64,000 nt of DNA from Ktedonobacteria bacterium brp13 (GCA_015099395.1 AP024096.1:8411485-8475484); one strand, 5' to 3'. Counted from the first letter of the stretch, positions 48,297-57,519 are shown. Notes: a model not told the origin generated them from the sequence alone. A program made the numbers and translations.

Positions 48297-49661
48297 ATGA
48301 TGACCCCCGAACGACGTGATGCAATGGATGAAATGATCGTGAAGATCCGCTCGGGTCGCTTGACACGACGTTCGTTCCTCGAACGAGCTACTGCAATTGG
48401 CCTTTCCAGTACTGCGGCAGTCTCACTCCTTGAAGCTTGTGGTGGTACATCCGGTAGTACTGGCGGCAATGGAAGCACGGTGAATATCGTCTGGCAGAGT
48501 GAGAAGGACTCGACGACGCCCTCAGTCTATCAGTCTGTAACCGATGATTTTAATAAGTCTGTTGGTCACCAGAAAGGCATTCATGTCACCTGGCAGCAGG
48601 GACCAGCGAGCACCAATGATCTTCTGACCAAATACGATGATATGCTGCGCGCCCGTAGTCATTCCATTGATGTCATGTCAATTGACGTTGTCTATCCGGC
48701 TGAGTTCGCTGCTAATGGCTGGTCGAAGCCAATTACCAATACGCAATGGCCATCAAGTGCACGCTCCAACTATTTGCCCGGTCCGATTCAGAGCTGTACT
48801 TTTCAGGGGAATCTGGTCGCAGCCCCTCTGCGTACCGACCTTGGCTTGATGTACTATCGAAAAGACATCATCACTACACCGCCAGAGACCTGGGATGACC
48901 TTGTTTCTATGTCGAAGGACGCCGTAGCCAAAGGGAAGACCAAGTACGGCTATGTCTGGCAAGGTGCCCAGTATGAAGGTATCGTCTGTGACTTTGTTGA
49001 GGTTCTCTATGGCTTTGGGGGAACAATCCTCGATCCTAATGATTCGAAGAAAGTTACGATCAACAGTCCAGCGGCGCAGCAGGCGCTGGCTGCGATGGTA
49101 AGTTGGGTCGGTACGATCTCACCTGCCGCTGTGACGACATATCAAGAGGATGATGCACGCCTTGTCTGGCAGAATGGTAATTCTGCTTTTATGCGTAACT
49201 GGCCGTATGCATACTCATTGGGTAATGCTTCAGGATCAGCGGTCGCAGGCAAGTTTGATATTCATGGTCTCCTCACGGGTGGTAGTAACACAGATGGTGG
49301 ACATTCTTGCACTGGTGGTTGGAATCTAGCGATCAACGCATATACTCCGAATAGTGATGCATCCTGGGAGTTCATTAATTATCTGCTTGGCCCTGCTGCA
49401 CAGAAGAAGCTTGCAATTGATGCTTCGCAGACAGTTACCTTGCAGAGTGTCTATGATGATAGCGATGTGCTGGCGAAACAACCGCTCTTTGGTAAGCTGA
49501 AACCGATTCTGCAAAATGCCAGGCCACGTCCCGTATCGCCGCGTTACCCTGACCTTTCCAATGTGTTGCAGCAGCATCTCTATGCTGCGTTGAAAAAGCA
49601 AGAAACTCCTTCCGCTGCATTAAGCGCAATCTCATCGGGTCTGCAAACTCTGGTGTCATAG
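48297..49661 (+). CDS. Sugar ABC transporter substrate-binding lipoprotein, Tat-type
   Basis: Extracellular solute-binding protein family 1 (MalE/UgpB-like), 454 residues. The N-terminus carries a Tat motif TRRSFLERAT (Arg24, Arg25) and a lipobox SLLEAC with lipidated Cys48, so export is folded and anchored by lipid. Substrate motifs include GLMYYRKDIITTPPETWDDL and FMRNWPYAYSLG. AGGAGG at 48284-48289 fits the ATG at 48297 with seven bases between; the preceding TTG at 48267 has none. Followed after 190 bases by the permeases. It probably binds a di- or oligosaccharide. Confidence 0.93.
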   Translation: MMTPERRDAMDEMIVKIRSGRLTRRSFLERATAIGLSSTAAVSLLEACGGTSGSTGGNGSTVNIVWQSEKDSTTPSVYQSVTDDFNKSVGHQKGIHVTWQQGPASTNDLLTKYDDMLRARSHSIDVMSIDVVYPAEFAANGWSKPITNTQWPSSARSNYLPGPIQSCTFQGNLVAAPLRTDLGLMYYRKDIITTPPETWDDLVSMSKDAVAKGKTKYGYVWQGAQYEGIVCDFVEVLYGFGGTILDPNDSKKVTINSPAAQQALAAMVSWVGTISPAAVTTYQEDDARLVWQNGNSAFMRNWPYAYSLGNASGSAVAGKFDIHGLLTGGSNTDGGHSCTGGWNLAINAYTPNSDASWEFINYLLGPAAQKKLAIDASQTVTLQSVYDDSDVLAKQPLFGKLKPILQNARPRPVSPRYPDLSNVLQQHLYAALKKQETPSAALSAISSGLQTLVS

Positions 49662-49852
49662 TCGTCATTGATGGTGTAAGTTGGGGGAAATATCCCGGAG
49701 AGATGCTCATAGTAAGATGTGCTGCCACGACATGAGTATCTCTCTTCTTCATCAGGTCGTAGTGACGCATTTTTTTGCTCCTCCTTGTTAGCTATCGATG
49801 AGCAATGCTGTGCTAGTTATCTGGCAACAGATAAAGAAGGGAGATTTGTGCT

Positions 49853-50791
49853 ATGGCATCACAAGTAGTTGAAACGGTTCCCGAAAATGAAAAGCCACCG
49901 ACGTTATTAGCGCGCATCAGGACAGAAAGTGGCTTCTTGCCTTATATTCTGGTATTGCCAACTATCTTACTTATTCTGGTGGTTGCGGTCTATCCAATCC
50001 TCAATTCGGTCTATCTTAGCTTTATCTCGGATCCGCTTGGAGCGACGGGGGGAGCCTTTGCTGGTTTCGCTAATTATGTTGCAGCATGGAACGATTCCGC
50101 GTTTCGCACGTCATTTGGTACGACAATTGTGTTTGGCATTATCAGCGTCATTCTGGAAACGTTCTTTGGCATGTTGATCGCACTCTTAATCAATCAGGCG
50201 TTTCCCGGGCGTGGTCTGGTTCGTGCAGCTATATTAGTCCCCTGGGCCTTCCCAACGATCGTTTCGGCCTATATGTGGCTATTGATGTATAACGATCAGA
50301 CCGGCATCGTCTCGTATATTTTGCAAGGTCTGCATTTGCTCGCCCCTGGTAGTTCGTTGATCCAGAGCACTTCGGGTGTTATCATTGCTTCGATTATCAC
50401 CGACGTATGGAAGACAACCCCTTTCATGACCTTGCTGATCCTTGCGGGCTTGCAGGTGATCCCTGGAGAGCTCTATGAGGCGGCACATGTAGATGGCTGT
50501 AGTCGCTGGCAACAGTTCTGGCGTATGACCATGCCGATGTTGCGTAATACATTGCTGATCGCACTCCTTTTCCGTTCGTTAGATGCTATCCGTGTGTTTG
50601 ATCTCTTTTATGCGTTCGGGAAACGCTCGGTACCCTCGATGGCTTCACAGGCAGACTTCAATATGTTTGCTGGGACCAACGCCGACTTTGCTCCTGGTAT
50701 TGCTGAGGCTGTAATTGTGTTCGCGTTGGGACTCGTCATTAGTATCATCTTTGTATCGATGATGCGTGGCGTTTTCAAGGATAACGACTAG
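49853..50791 (+). CDS. Sugar ABC transporter permease, MalF-like
   Basis: Inner-membrane permease of the MalFG family: 312 residues with six spans. The EAA loop, ELYEAAHVDGCSRWQQFWR, docks the ATPase. An extended N-terminus (28 residues) precedes the first span GFLPYILVLPTILLILVVAVYP. Fifteen bases separate it from the second permease, so both are in one operon with the binding protein. Confidence 0.93.
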   Translation: MASQVVETVPENEKPPTLLARIRTESGFLPYILVLPTILLILVVAVYPILNSVYLSFISDPLGATGGAFAGFANYVAAWNDSAFRTSFGTTIVFGIISVILETFFGMLIALLINQAFPGRGLVRAAILVPWAFPTIVSAYMWLLMYNDQTGIVSYILQGLHLLAPGSSLIQSTSGVIIASIITDVWKTTPFMTLLILAGLQVIPGELYEAAHVDGCSRWQQFWRMTMPMLRNTLLIALLFRSLDAIRVFDLFYAFGKRSVPSMASQADFNMFAGTNADFAPGIAEAVIVFALGLVISIIFVSMMRGVFKDND

Positions 50792-50806
50792 GGAAGGAGT
50801 GAAGCT

Positions 50807-51730
50807 ATGGCTGTCAATGAAGAAGCAACTATCACGGCTACGACAACTAAAGTGAGCACCAAAGAGGCTGTGCGTGCCCGTCGAGCGGCGATTGAGCGAC
50901 GACAACGCCTGATACAGGTGGGGCGTATTATCGCGATTATCATCATTGTTTTGATCTCGCTGGCTCCTTTGTACTGGACATTTATTACGTCGATCAAGAG
51001 TCCTGCAGAAGCGACGGCGTCTCCACCGACGCTCTTCCCTCATAGTTTTACGCTCGATAATTATATTCAAGATTTTACGAGCTCACCCTATTTTCTACTT
51101 GATCTGCGCAACAGTTTTATCATTTCGGTCATTACGACGGTTCTTTGCCTGCTCTTTGGCGTGCTGTGTGCTTATGCTCTGGCTCGTATTAAGTTTCGTG
51201 GTCGTACTCTTGTGCAGGCGACGGTACTCTCGGTAAACACTTTCCCTTTTATTGCGATAGTTGGACCATTATTTGTGCTTTTTACCGGGTCATTCTACAT
51301 TTACAATACCTATGCGGCGTTGATCATTCCTGATATTGTGTTGAGCCTTCCGCTCACTATCTGGTTGCTGACGTCATTCTTTAAGGACCTCCCACTAGAT
51401 CTGGAGGAGGCAGCGCGTATCGATGGTGATTCACGGCTTGGAGCCCTCTGGCACGTGATAGTGCCGCTGACTGCACCGGGCGTGTTTGCTGCTGCGATCC
51501 TTTCCTTTATTGCCGTCTGGAACGACTTTATCTTTGGTCTGAACCTGGCGACTGACTCGAGTGCACAACCAGTGACGGTTGCTATCTCGCTCTTTAATGG
51601 GCAGTACAGCGTCAACTATGGGCAATTAGCTGCCGCCGCGATGATTGTGACGGTGCCACTGGTCATCCTTGTATTGGTTTTCCAGCGTCGTATCGTTTCC
51701 GGCCTGACTTCTGGAGCTGTCAAAGGCTAA
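50807..51730 (+). CDS. Sugar ABC transporter permease, MalG-like
   Basis: Second permease, 307 residues, six spans, with EAA loop DLEEAARIDGDSRLGALWHV. The N-terminal 40 residues are cytoplasmic and basic. GGAAGGAG precedes the ATG. No ABC ATPase gene follows: the operon ends at a terminator, so a shared MsmX-type ATPase elsewhere must energise the transporter. Confidence 0.93.
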   Translation: MAVNEEATITATTTKVSTKEAVRARRAAIERRQRLIQVGRIIAIIIIVLISLAPLYWTFITSIKSPAEATASPPTLFPHSFTLDNYIQDFTSSPYFLLDLRNSFIISVITTVLCLLFGVLCAYALARIKFRGRTLVQATVLSVNTFPFIAIVGPLFVLFTGSFYIYNTYAALIIPDIVLSLPLTIWLLTSFFKDLPLDLEEAARIDGDSRLGALWHVIVPLTAPGVFAAAILSFIAVWNDFIFGLNLATDSSAQPVTVAISLFNGQYSVNYGQLAAAAMIVTVPLVILVLVFQRRIVSGLTSGAVKG

Positions 51731-51760
51731 GTTCTCGTTTTCAACTTTACTGACATTATC

Positions 51761-51800
51761 GAGGGTTTCTCTCTGTCATCGAGGAGAGGAGCCCTCTTTT
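51761..51800 (+). terminator. Terminator of the sugar ABC operon
   Basis: Stem GAGGG..TTCTCTC / GGAGAGGA..CCCTC with a TTTT end, 30 bases after the last permease gene. Confidence 0.8.
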
Positions 51801-51847
51801 CGCTTTATGTAATACGGCCAAAATTAGGTAATTGAGGTAAAATGGAA

Positions 51848-52309
51848 GTGAGCCCTAAACTTTGAGTTCACTGGTACGTGTCAGGTACCCTATCCCCTTC
51901 AGGGGATGGGCTTGTAAATTGTTCGTGGCTTTACACGAGGCTGTTGCAAGCCCGGACCTGACCAGACTCAGTTTCAGCGTTTTGTCTGGATAGAATCAGC
52001 CAAGCTGAAACTCCAATATCGGGAAGGTTTCAGAACGTACCTTGGGATGCGTGCCAGTCCCAAGCTCTACAACTTTCAAGTTAACCAGCAAGACGGGGTT
52101 CGATGCAGTGCTTGAAGGGCGTGCGGCCCGATATTATTGTCGAGGCAACCATTACTTTGTGCGGAAAAGGGTGCCAGCCATCTCTGGCAACGAAGGGCAG
52201 ACCGCACTTCTGTTCTTCCCCCGCAAGGGGATGTACGCGAACTGAGAGTACGTCTGCGGACGCCTTTCTTTCCTTCCACCGCCTGAAGGCTGGTGGGTAT
52301 CCAGAAAGG
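51848..52309 (+). ncRNA. Orphan structured RNA, probable IscB/HEARO omega RNA
   Basis: About 460 bases with nested compensating stems: GTGAGC/GTTCAC (51848-51853 with 51866-51871), GTCAGGT/ACCTGAC (51880-51886 with 51956-51962) enclosing hairpins ATCCCC/GGGGAT and GGGCTTG/CAAGCCC, which itself contains TCGTG/CACGA; a pseudoknot of CCAGAC (51962) with GTCTGG (51984) inside GTTTCAGC/GCTGAAAC (51971 with 52004); then CTTGGGA/TCCCAAG (52041 with 52058), GTGCGG/CCGCAC (52159 with 52202), TGCCAG/CTGGCA, CCCC/GGGG and a final CCACCGCC/GGCTGGTGG. From family knowledge, HEARO RNAs are the omega RNAs that guide IscB, with the guide at the 5' end, and Ktedonobacter has many copies. No iscB frame follows. 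The 52042-52245 open frame inside is not a gene. The match to HEARO is by recall. Confidence 0.6.
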
Positions 52310-52316
52310 ATTTTTA
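52263..52316 (+). terminator. Terminator-like 3' end of the structured RNA
   Basis: Outer stem CCTTTCT (52263-52269) with AGAAAGG (52303-52309), enclosing the CCACC..GGTGG hairpin, followed by ATTTTTAT. It could end the omega RNA transcript. Confidence 0.5.
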
Positions 52317-52456
52317 TGATTTTGTGATGGGCCATAATGGCTGGAGGTTGTTTATTCTCCACTTCGGACGATAAAATAGGGGATAGTCCATAGAGAATAG
52401 TCCCTGTCCTCTCGCTGCACGTCAAATTTTATGCTGAGATGCTTTTAAGGAAATAC

Positions 52457-53251
52457 ATGTTTCGCAGACTCACTGCAATTGAAATTGCGGAAGGGGCGTT
52501 ACTGGCCGATGTTGCGGTCGTGTTTCATTTTGTAGCGCGCTTCCTGCCAGGCAGCGCTAGCTTTTTGTCGTTGCTTATTTGTACTATATTTACGCTGCTC
52601 GTGTTACGCCGTGGTCTCTACGCCTCACTGATGGGAATGTGCGTAACTGCTTTTTTGGTCTGTGTCCTTACTGGTCCAAATGGATTATTCACGTTGTCGG
52701 CCGAGTGTCTGGGCGGAATTTTTCTGGGTGAGACGATGCGTCGTCGTTGGTCGCCCTGGATGGTGGCACTGATCGGTGCAGTTATGGGCTCGCTCTATCT
52801 CTATTGCGCGATCATACTCCTTAGCTTGCTAACAGGTGTCTCGATCAATGACTACCTGCCGAGTTTGCAGCGCTCCATTCATTTAGGGTTGAACATTATC
52901 GGCCTCGTCACAGCGAAAGTAGGCTTGAGTATCTTCTGGCAGCAGATGCAACCGCAGGTACTTGCTGCGCTGACATGGATGCTCAGTTACTGGTATATCA
53001 CATTATATCTGGGATTTGTAGTGGTGCTTTGTCCGGTTGTCTTAATGATCTATGCCTTTGTAAGCTCGATGGTGCGCATTTTAGGTTGCGACGTGCGTCC
53101 GTTCCCTGGTGCGAATGTCAACCGACTCATTCGTCGGTGGCGACACTCTGTGCTCAGGGCGATAGCGCGGCGCAGGCAGGTGCAGCGTGCACAGACAGGA
53201 AGGACACGACGGTTGCATAAAAGGGAGGGGCGATGGCGCAAGGTCGCGTAA
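52457..53251 (+). CDS. ECF transporter S-component-like membrane protein
   Basis: 264-residue membrane protein with about six spans (AEGALLADVAVVFHFVARFL, FLSLLICTIFTLLVLRRGLY, MVALIGAVMGSLYLYCAI) and a basic arginine-rich tail (RRWRHSVLRAIARRRQ). Its position just before two energy-coupling ATPases, with an overlapping start codon, identifies it as the likely substrate-binding S component of an ECF importer; I cannot name the substrate. AAGGAA precedes ATG 52457; an in-frame ATG at 52439 is less well placed. Confidence 0.7.
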   Translation: MFRRLTAIEIAEGALLADVAVVFHFVARFLPGSASFLSLLICTIFTLLVLRRGLYASLMGMCVTAFLVCVLTGPNGLFTLSAECLGGIFLGETMRRRWSPWMVALIGAVMGSLYLYCAIILLSLLTGVSINDYLPSLQRSIHLGLNIIGLVTAKVGLSIFWQQMQPQVLAALTWMLSYWYITLYLGFVVVLCPVVLMIYAFVSSMVRILGCDVRPFPGANVNRLIRRWRHSVLRAIARRRQVQRAQTGRTRRLHKREGRWRKVA

Positions 53252-54150
53252 GGAATACAAGCAGCCTATCCAGGACAGCGTTGCCGTTGATCGACATACA
53301 GCATGTCTCGTATAGCTATCCCTTGCCAGCGCATCATCCGAATGATGTGGCTATCGTTCCTGCTTTGCAAGATATCTCTCTTTCTATTGAGCAAGGCGAA
53401 TACGTGGCGTTGTTGGGTCATAATGGGAGTGGTAAGTCAACGTTAGCCCGACTCTGTAATGCGCTTCTCTTGCCCGATCAAGGAGTCGTGCGTGTGCAGG
53501 GAATGGATACACGTGATCAGGTAAAACAGCGCCAGATTCGTGAGTGTGTAGGTATTATCTTTCAAAATCCTGATAACCAATTGATCGCGACACTCGTTGA
53601 AGATGATGTGGCCTGGAGCTTGACTCTAGCCGGTTATGCTGCACCTACTATTCGTGCGCGTGTCGATCAGGCGTTGGCTGCTGTTGGCATTGAGCATCTA
53701 CGCTATCTCGCGCCGCATAGTCTCTCAGGTGGACAGAGGCAGCGTGTGGCGATTGCTGGTCTGCTGGCGCTTCGTCCAGCGTGTATTATTGCTGATGAAT
53801 CTACTTCAATGCTCGATCCCCTTTCCCGTCAAGAGATGGTCTCTGTCCTCACTCAGTTACACCATGAACAACAGCTCTCAATTCTGCATGTAACGCATCT
53901 CTTAGAAGAGGTTTTGCATGCTCAGCGTGTCGTGGTGATGGAGCAGGGCCGTATTGTGCAATCAGATACACCAGAGGTTGTTTTTGCTGACCTTGAGCGT
54001 CTACGTGAGCTCAAGCTGATTATTCCTGAGTCGCTGGCACTGGCTGAACGCTTGCGTCTTGCGGGTTGGCCAATAGCGCGAAGTGCGCTGACGTTATCTG
54101 AGATTGCGCGTGAGATACAGGGGGTGGTGAATGCAAGACGTACATACTAG
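53233..54150 (+). CDS. ecfA1: Energy-coupling factor ATPase 1
   Basis: ABC ATPase of ECF vitamin/metal importers. Seen: Walker A LLGHNGSGKST, Q-loop IIFQNPDNQLIA, signature LSGGQRQRVAIAG and Walker B IIADESTSMLDP with the catalytic Glu (the A in place of the usual L is tolerated). 305 residues. The start overlaps the S-component gene by 19 bases and the stop overlaps the next gene by 20. Together EcfA1, EcfA2 and EcfT form the energising module. Confidence 0.9.
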   Translation: MAQGRVRNTSSLSRTALPLIDIQHVSYSYPLPAHHPNDVAIVPALQDISLSIEQGEYVALLGHNGSGKSTLARLCNALLLPDQGVVRVQGMDTRDQVKQRQIRECVGIIFQNPDNQLIATLVEDDVAWSLTLAGYAAPTIRARVDQALAAVGIEHLRYLAPHSLSGGQRQRVAIAGLLALRPACIIADESTSMLDPLSRQEMVSVLTQLHHEQQLSILHVTHLLEEVLHAQRVVVMEQGRIVQSDTPEVVFADLERLRELKLIIPESLALAERLRLAGWPIARSALTLSEIAREIQGVVNARRTY

Positions 54151-55027
54151 TGGGGGTGAGGCGCATAGCGTGCGGGATGCGATTATTAAAGTTGAGCACC
54201 TCTCTCATCGCTACGATATAGGTATCCAACCGCAATGGGCCTTGCGTGATATAAATTTAACGATTGAACGAGGTAGCTGTTGCGCGTTGATTGGCTTCAA
54301 CGGTTCTGGTAAGTCAACGCTGATCCAGCATTTCAATGGTTTGCTGCGTCCAACAGAGGGGCAGGTAGTGGTTGATGGTATCGATGTAGGGAGACGTGGT
54401 ACTGACCTGCGAGCTCTGCGGCAGCGGGTTGGGCTACTTTTTCAGTTTCCAGAGTCACAACTTTTTGAGTCTACGGTCTTTGCTGATGTCGCCTTTGGTC
54501 CGCGGCGTATGCACCTGGGACGACATGAGGTACGTACGCGTGTACAGGCAGCGCTTGATCTGGTTGGCTTGCCGCATGGCGAGTATGGTTGGCGTGCACC
54601 ATTTACTTTGAGTGGTGGACAGCGCAGGCGCGTAGCTCTGGCTGGAATACTTTCAATGTCACCTTCGGTTCTGATTCTGGACGAACCATCTGTGGGACTT
54701 GATGCGGAAGGGCGAGCGGAGTTTTATATGCACTTGCGCCGTGTTCAGCGTGAGCAGCATGTGACTATTATTCTGGTCTCTCATGATATGACAGAGGTTG
54801 CAATGCTAGCTGAGTGGCTCTTTGTGTTGCACCGTGGACAACTTGTCTTGCAGGGAAGCCCACGAACGGTTTTTGCACAGACGGAGGGGCTTCGTTCCTG
54901 GAATCTGGCGGTACCTCCACTACACGAACTTTTACATACATTGCGCCAGCAGGGGATAACTATCCCCTCTGACATCTTGACGCTTGATGAGACATTTGCG
55001 TTCCTGACCGGTGGTGTTTATATATAA
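54131..55027 (+). CDS. ecfA2: Energy-coupling factor ATPase 2
   Basis: Second ECF ATPase, paralogous to the first. Seen: Walker A GFNGSGKSTLIQHFN, Q-loop LLFQFPESQLFEST (characteristic of EcfA2), LSGGQRRRVALAGIL and LILDEPSVGLD. 298 residues. It overlaps ecfA1 by 20 bases. The following T component lies 1.4 kb away across a phosphatase gene and a reverse-strand gene. Confidence 0.92.
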   Translation: MQDVHTSGGEAHSVRDAIIKVEHLSHRYDIGIQPQWALRDINLTIERGSCCALIGFNGSGKSTLIQHFNGLLRPTEGQVVVDGIDVGRRGTDLRALRQRVGLLFQFPESQLFESTVFADVAFGPRRMHLGRHEVRTRVQAALDLVGLPHGEYGWRAPFTLSGGQRRRVALAGILSMSPSVLILDEPSVGLDAEGRAEFYMHLRRVQREQHVTIILVSHDMTEVAMLAEWLFVLHRGQLVLQGSPRTVFAQTEGLRSWNLAVPPLHELLHTLRQQGITIPSDILTLDETFAFLTGGVYI

Positions 55028-55083
55028 GCATTATAGCCTGTCCATGTGATAGTGATAGATAGTCGCAGAAAAAAGAGGACCGT

Positions 55084-55863
55084 ATGCAAACAGTGCGTGG
55101 TATCTTGCTCGACGTTGATGGTGTATTGCACGTCAGTATGCAGCCGATCTCAGGAGCAGCCGAGACTCTTACGTGGTTAGAGGAGCATGGTTACGCGTAT
55201 AGATGTGTTACCAATACGACGACGCTTGCTCGTGTGACGCTTGCTCAGCGCTTGCAGTCAATTGGTTTGCCAATCAAGGAGCCGCAATTGATTACGGCTC
55301 CAGTAGCAACTGCGGCTTATCTACGTGAGCACTTTGCTGGAAAGCGTTGCTGGCTGATTACGAAGGGTGATACGGCGCGTGATTTTACTGATATTGAGTT
55401 GGTGGAGGAGCGTGCTGATGTGGTCGTTATTGGTGGCGCAGAGGAACTTCTTTCGTATGAGGTGATGAATGCTGCGTTTCGGATGATCATGGATGGTGCG
55501 ACATTGCTGGCAATGCATACAAATCGCTACTGGCGTACGGCTGATGGTTTACAACTGGATAGCGGACCCTATGTACGAGCGTTAGAGATTGCGACCGAGC
55601 GTCCTGCGATCATTATTGGGAAGCCTGAGCGAACGTTCTTTTTGCAGGCATTGCAGGCTCTGGATAGGAGCGCAGAGGAAACAATCATGGTTGGTGATGA
55701 CATTGAGAATGATGTCGGTGGTGCTCAACGCGCTGGTCTACGTGGAGTGCTGGTATGTACAGGGAAATATAGGGTTGACTCGCCTATGCTGACGCACGTA
55801 CAACCCACGGCGATTCTTCCTTCGCTTGCTGATCTGCCGTCCTGGCTGAGTCAGTTTCATTAA
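55084..55863 (+). CDS. HAD-superfamily sugar/nucleotide phosphatase
   Basis: NagD-like HAD phosphatase, 259 residues. Seen: motif I ILLDVDGVLH with nucleophile and acid-base Asp (D10, D12), motif II CVTNTTTL, Lys motif IIGKPER, and motif IV IMVGDDIENDVGGAQRAG. Cap type C2A fits the NagD/TIGR01458 (LHPP-like) group. It begins 57 bases after ecfA2, perhaps in the same operon. The substrate is unknown; small phosphorylated metabolites of the imported compound are a possible link. Confidence 0.88.
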   Translation: MQTVRGILLDVDGVLHVSMQPISGAAETLTWLEEHGYAYRCVTNTTTLARVTLAQRLQSIGLPIKEPQLITAPVATAAYLREHFAGKRCWLITKGDTARDFTDIELVEERADVVVIGGAEELLSYEVMNAAFRMIMDGATLLAMHTNRYWRTADGLQLDSGPYVRALEIATERPAIIIGKPERTFFLQALQALDRSAEETIMVGDDIENDVGGAQRAGLRGVLVCTGKYRVDSPMLTHVQPTAILPSLADLPSWLSQFH

Positions 55864-55870
55864 GGGAGAG

Positions 55871-56233
55871 TTATGGTGTCTGAGTATTATGTTGCTTGTG
55901 TGGATCTTTTTCTTGTTGCATTCGAAAGCGACAGGCAATGCGATTGAATAGGCGCTCTCCCAGTGGTTTGCGTGGTGTGCCGCTATATTCTGCGGGGACT
56001 TCATCGTTGTTCCATGTACTTTCGTGCAGCTTGATGATGGCGTGTACGTGTTCCTGGACGGAGACTGGTAGCAGTTCTGCGACGATGTTCAGAGTGACGA
56101 TAGCAGCTGCATCGGCTTCAATACGTTTGAGCGTTGGATCAGTGGTGAACAGTATATCTTGTTCAATGCTTGCTCGTGCTGCGGCGAGGTGCTGACAGAC
56201 ACGCTCTTCCCGTTGTGTGCATGCATCTGACAT
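55871..56233 (-). CDS. Hypothetical protein
   Basis: 120-residue soluble, helix-rich protein (SDACTQREERVCQHLAAARA, AELLPVSVQEHVHAIIKLHE) on the opposite strand between the ECF genes. No family recognised. The frame on the other strand (55896-56195) is less protein-like. Convergent with the HAD gene, eight bases apart. Confidence 0.5.
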   Translation of the reverse strand: MSDACTQREERVCQHLAAARASIEQDILFTTDPTLKRIEADAAAIVTLNIVAELLPVSVQEHVHAIIKLHESTWNNDEVPAEYSGTPRKPLGERLFNRIACRFRMQQEKDPHKQHNTQTP

Positions 56234-56448
56234 CTATCTTTCTCCTGTATATCTGTGCGCAACGTATTTATTATGCTTACAGGTTATATTATACAAATTT
56301 TTTCACAGATAGCTGCCATTTACAATAACAGATCATGAATAAAGTATTAAATTTAGTCTACCTGTGTGTTGTGGAGATCCCATTCACTCCTGTATTCTCA
56401 TCTGGTAGCTTGAGAGGGTGATGAGTTGATTGATGGAAAGAGGTCATA

Positions 56449-57483
56449 ATGCTGCGTAGCATCCCTTTGGGGATTTATAATCCTGGTTCGAGCTTTCTTC
56501 ATCGTCTTCAGGCGAGGACCAAGTTATTGGTGATTATCACTCTGGTTGTAGTATTGGTGATCGCTAATCGTCGTGAATGGCATTTTGCTCCCTATCTTGT
56601 AGCTTTTACGCTGATTGTGATCGCTTTATTGCTGTCTGGGGCAGGCTTCCGTAACCTTTGGCGACGGATCTGGTTATTGCTAGGAATTACCTTTACCAGT
56701 GCACTTTTTTCTATCTTCGCAGCTGAACAGGGAAGCCGTATCCTGCTACAATTTGGACCTCTGATGCCAACATATGGACAGATATACAGGTTGGCACTGA
56801 TAGTTAGTGGTTGCTGCCTCATTGTACAGGTTATTTCCCGTCTGTCAGTAGCACGCTTACAATTCCTCGGGCGCAAGATGACCTTCAAGATACTGCGTGT
56901 TATAACGTTATTACTGCTGCTGGTGGCATTGCTTGTACTCTGGTTAGGGACAGGTACGCCGGAACAACAAACGTTGATAGTGGGTCCGTTGCAGGTGACA
57001 CAGCGTGGTGTGTGGGTCTTCGTAACCGTCTTCTCGATGTTTGTGACGCTCTACCTCTCTTCATTGTTGTTGACACTAACCACGATGCCAGTAGCTTTGA
57101 TAGAAGGTCTAACACTGTTATTGAAGCCGTTAAGACGCCTCAAGTTGCCCGTTGACGATTTTGCCCTGATGACGTTGCTGGGGTTCCGCTTTATTCCGAC
57201 GTTGATCGAGGAGGCTGGTCAATTGATGAAGGCGCAGATGGCGCGAGGTGGTGACGTATTGCATGGGACTTTGACCGAGCGCCTACAGAGCCTGGTCATG
57301 TTCTTTCAACCTTTATTACAAGGCTCGTTACGGCGTGCCTCTGAGTTGGCAACGGCGCTAGAGGCTCGTGGGTATCAGAGTGATGGGCAGCGTACACTAT
57401 TACACGAGACACATCTGGGTCGTATAGATTATCTTGTTCTTTTAATTGTGTTTGTGAGCATGACAGCATCACTCATCTTTTGA
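56449..57483 (+). CDS. ecfT: Energy-coupling factor T component
   Basis: CbiQ/EcfT-like scaffold protein, 344 residues with several spans. Seen: both coupling ARG motifs, QMARGGD and ALEARGY, on the cytoplasmic helices that dock the ATPases, plus the GFRFIPTLIEEAGQLMKAQ helix. At 344 residues it is longer than usual (250-270), with extra length in a second pair of spans. AAAGAGG precedes the ATG. It completes the ECF module with the genes at 52457-55027. Confidence 0.88.
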   Translation: MLRSIPLGIYNPGSSFLHRLQARTKLLVIITLVVVLVIANRREWHFAPYLVAFTLIVIALLLSGAGFRNLWRRIWLLLGITFTSALFSIFAAEQGSRILLQFGPLMPTYGQIYRLALIVSGCCLIVQVISRLSVARLQFLGRKMTFKILRVITLLLLLVALLVLWLGTGTPEQQTLIVGPLQVTQRGVWVFVTVFSMFVTLYLSSLLLTLTTMPVALIEGLTLLLKPLRRLKLPVDDFALMTLLGFRFIPTLIEEAGQLMKAQMARGGDVLHGTLTERLQSLVMFFQPLLQGSLRRASELATALEARGYQSDGQRTLLHETHLGRIDYLVLLIVFVSMTASLIF

Positions 57484-57519
57484 TCTCTTTTTACGTGTCT
57501 TCGCGTCTAGAGATAGATG

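Noticed and set aside
52042..52245. Open frame of 67 residues inside the structured RNA
   Set aside because: No ribosome site; its bases take part in stems expected of the RNA, so it is chance coding.
51848..52309. Riboswitch for the ECF operon
   Set aside because: The RNA ends about 150 bases before the S gene at its own terminator-like stem, and it has no B12, TPP or other aptamer box that I can identify.
55896..56195. Plus-strand frame opposite the small gene at 55871
   Set aside because: Cysteine/serine-rich composition typical of a shadow frame, and no ribosome site.
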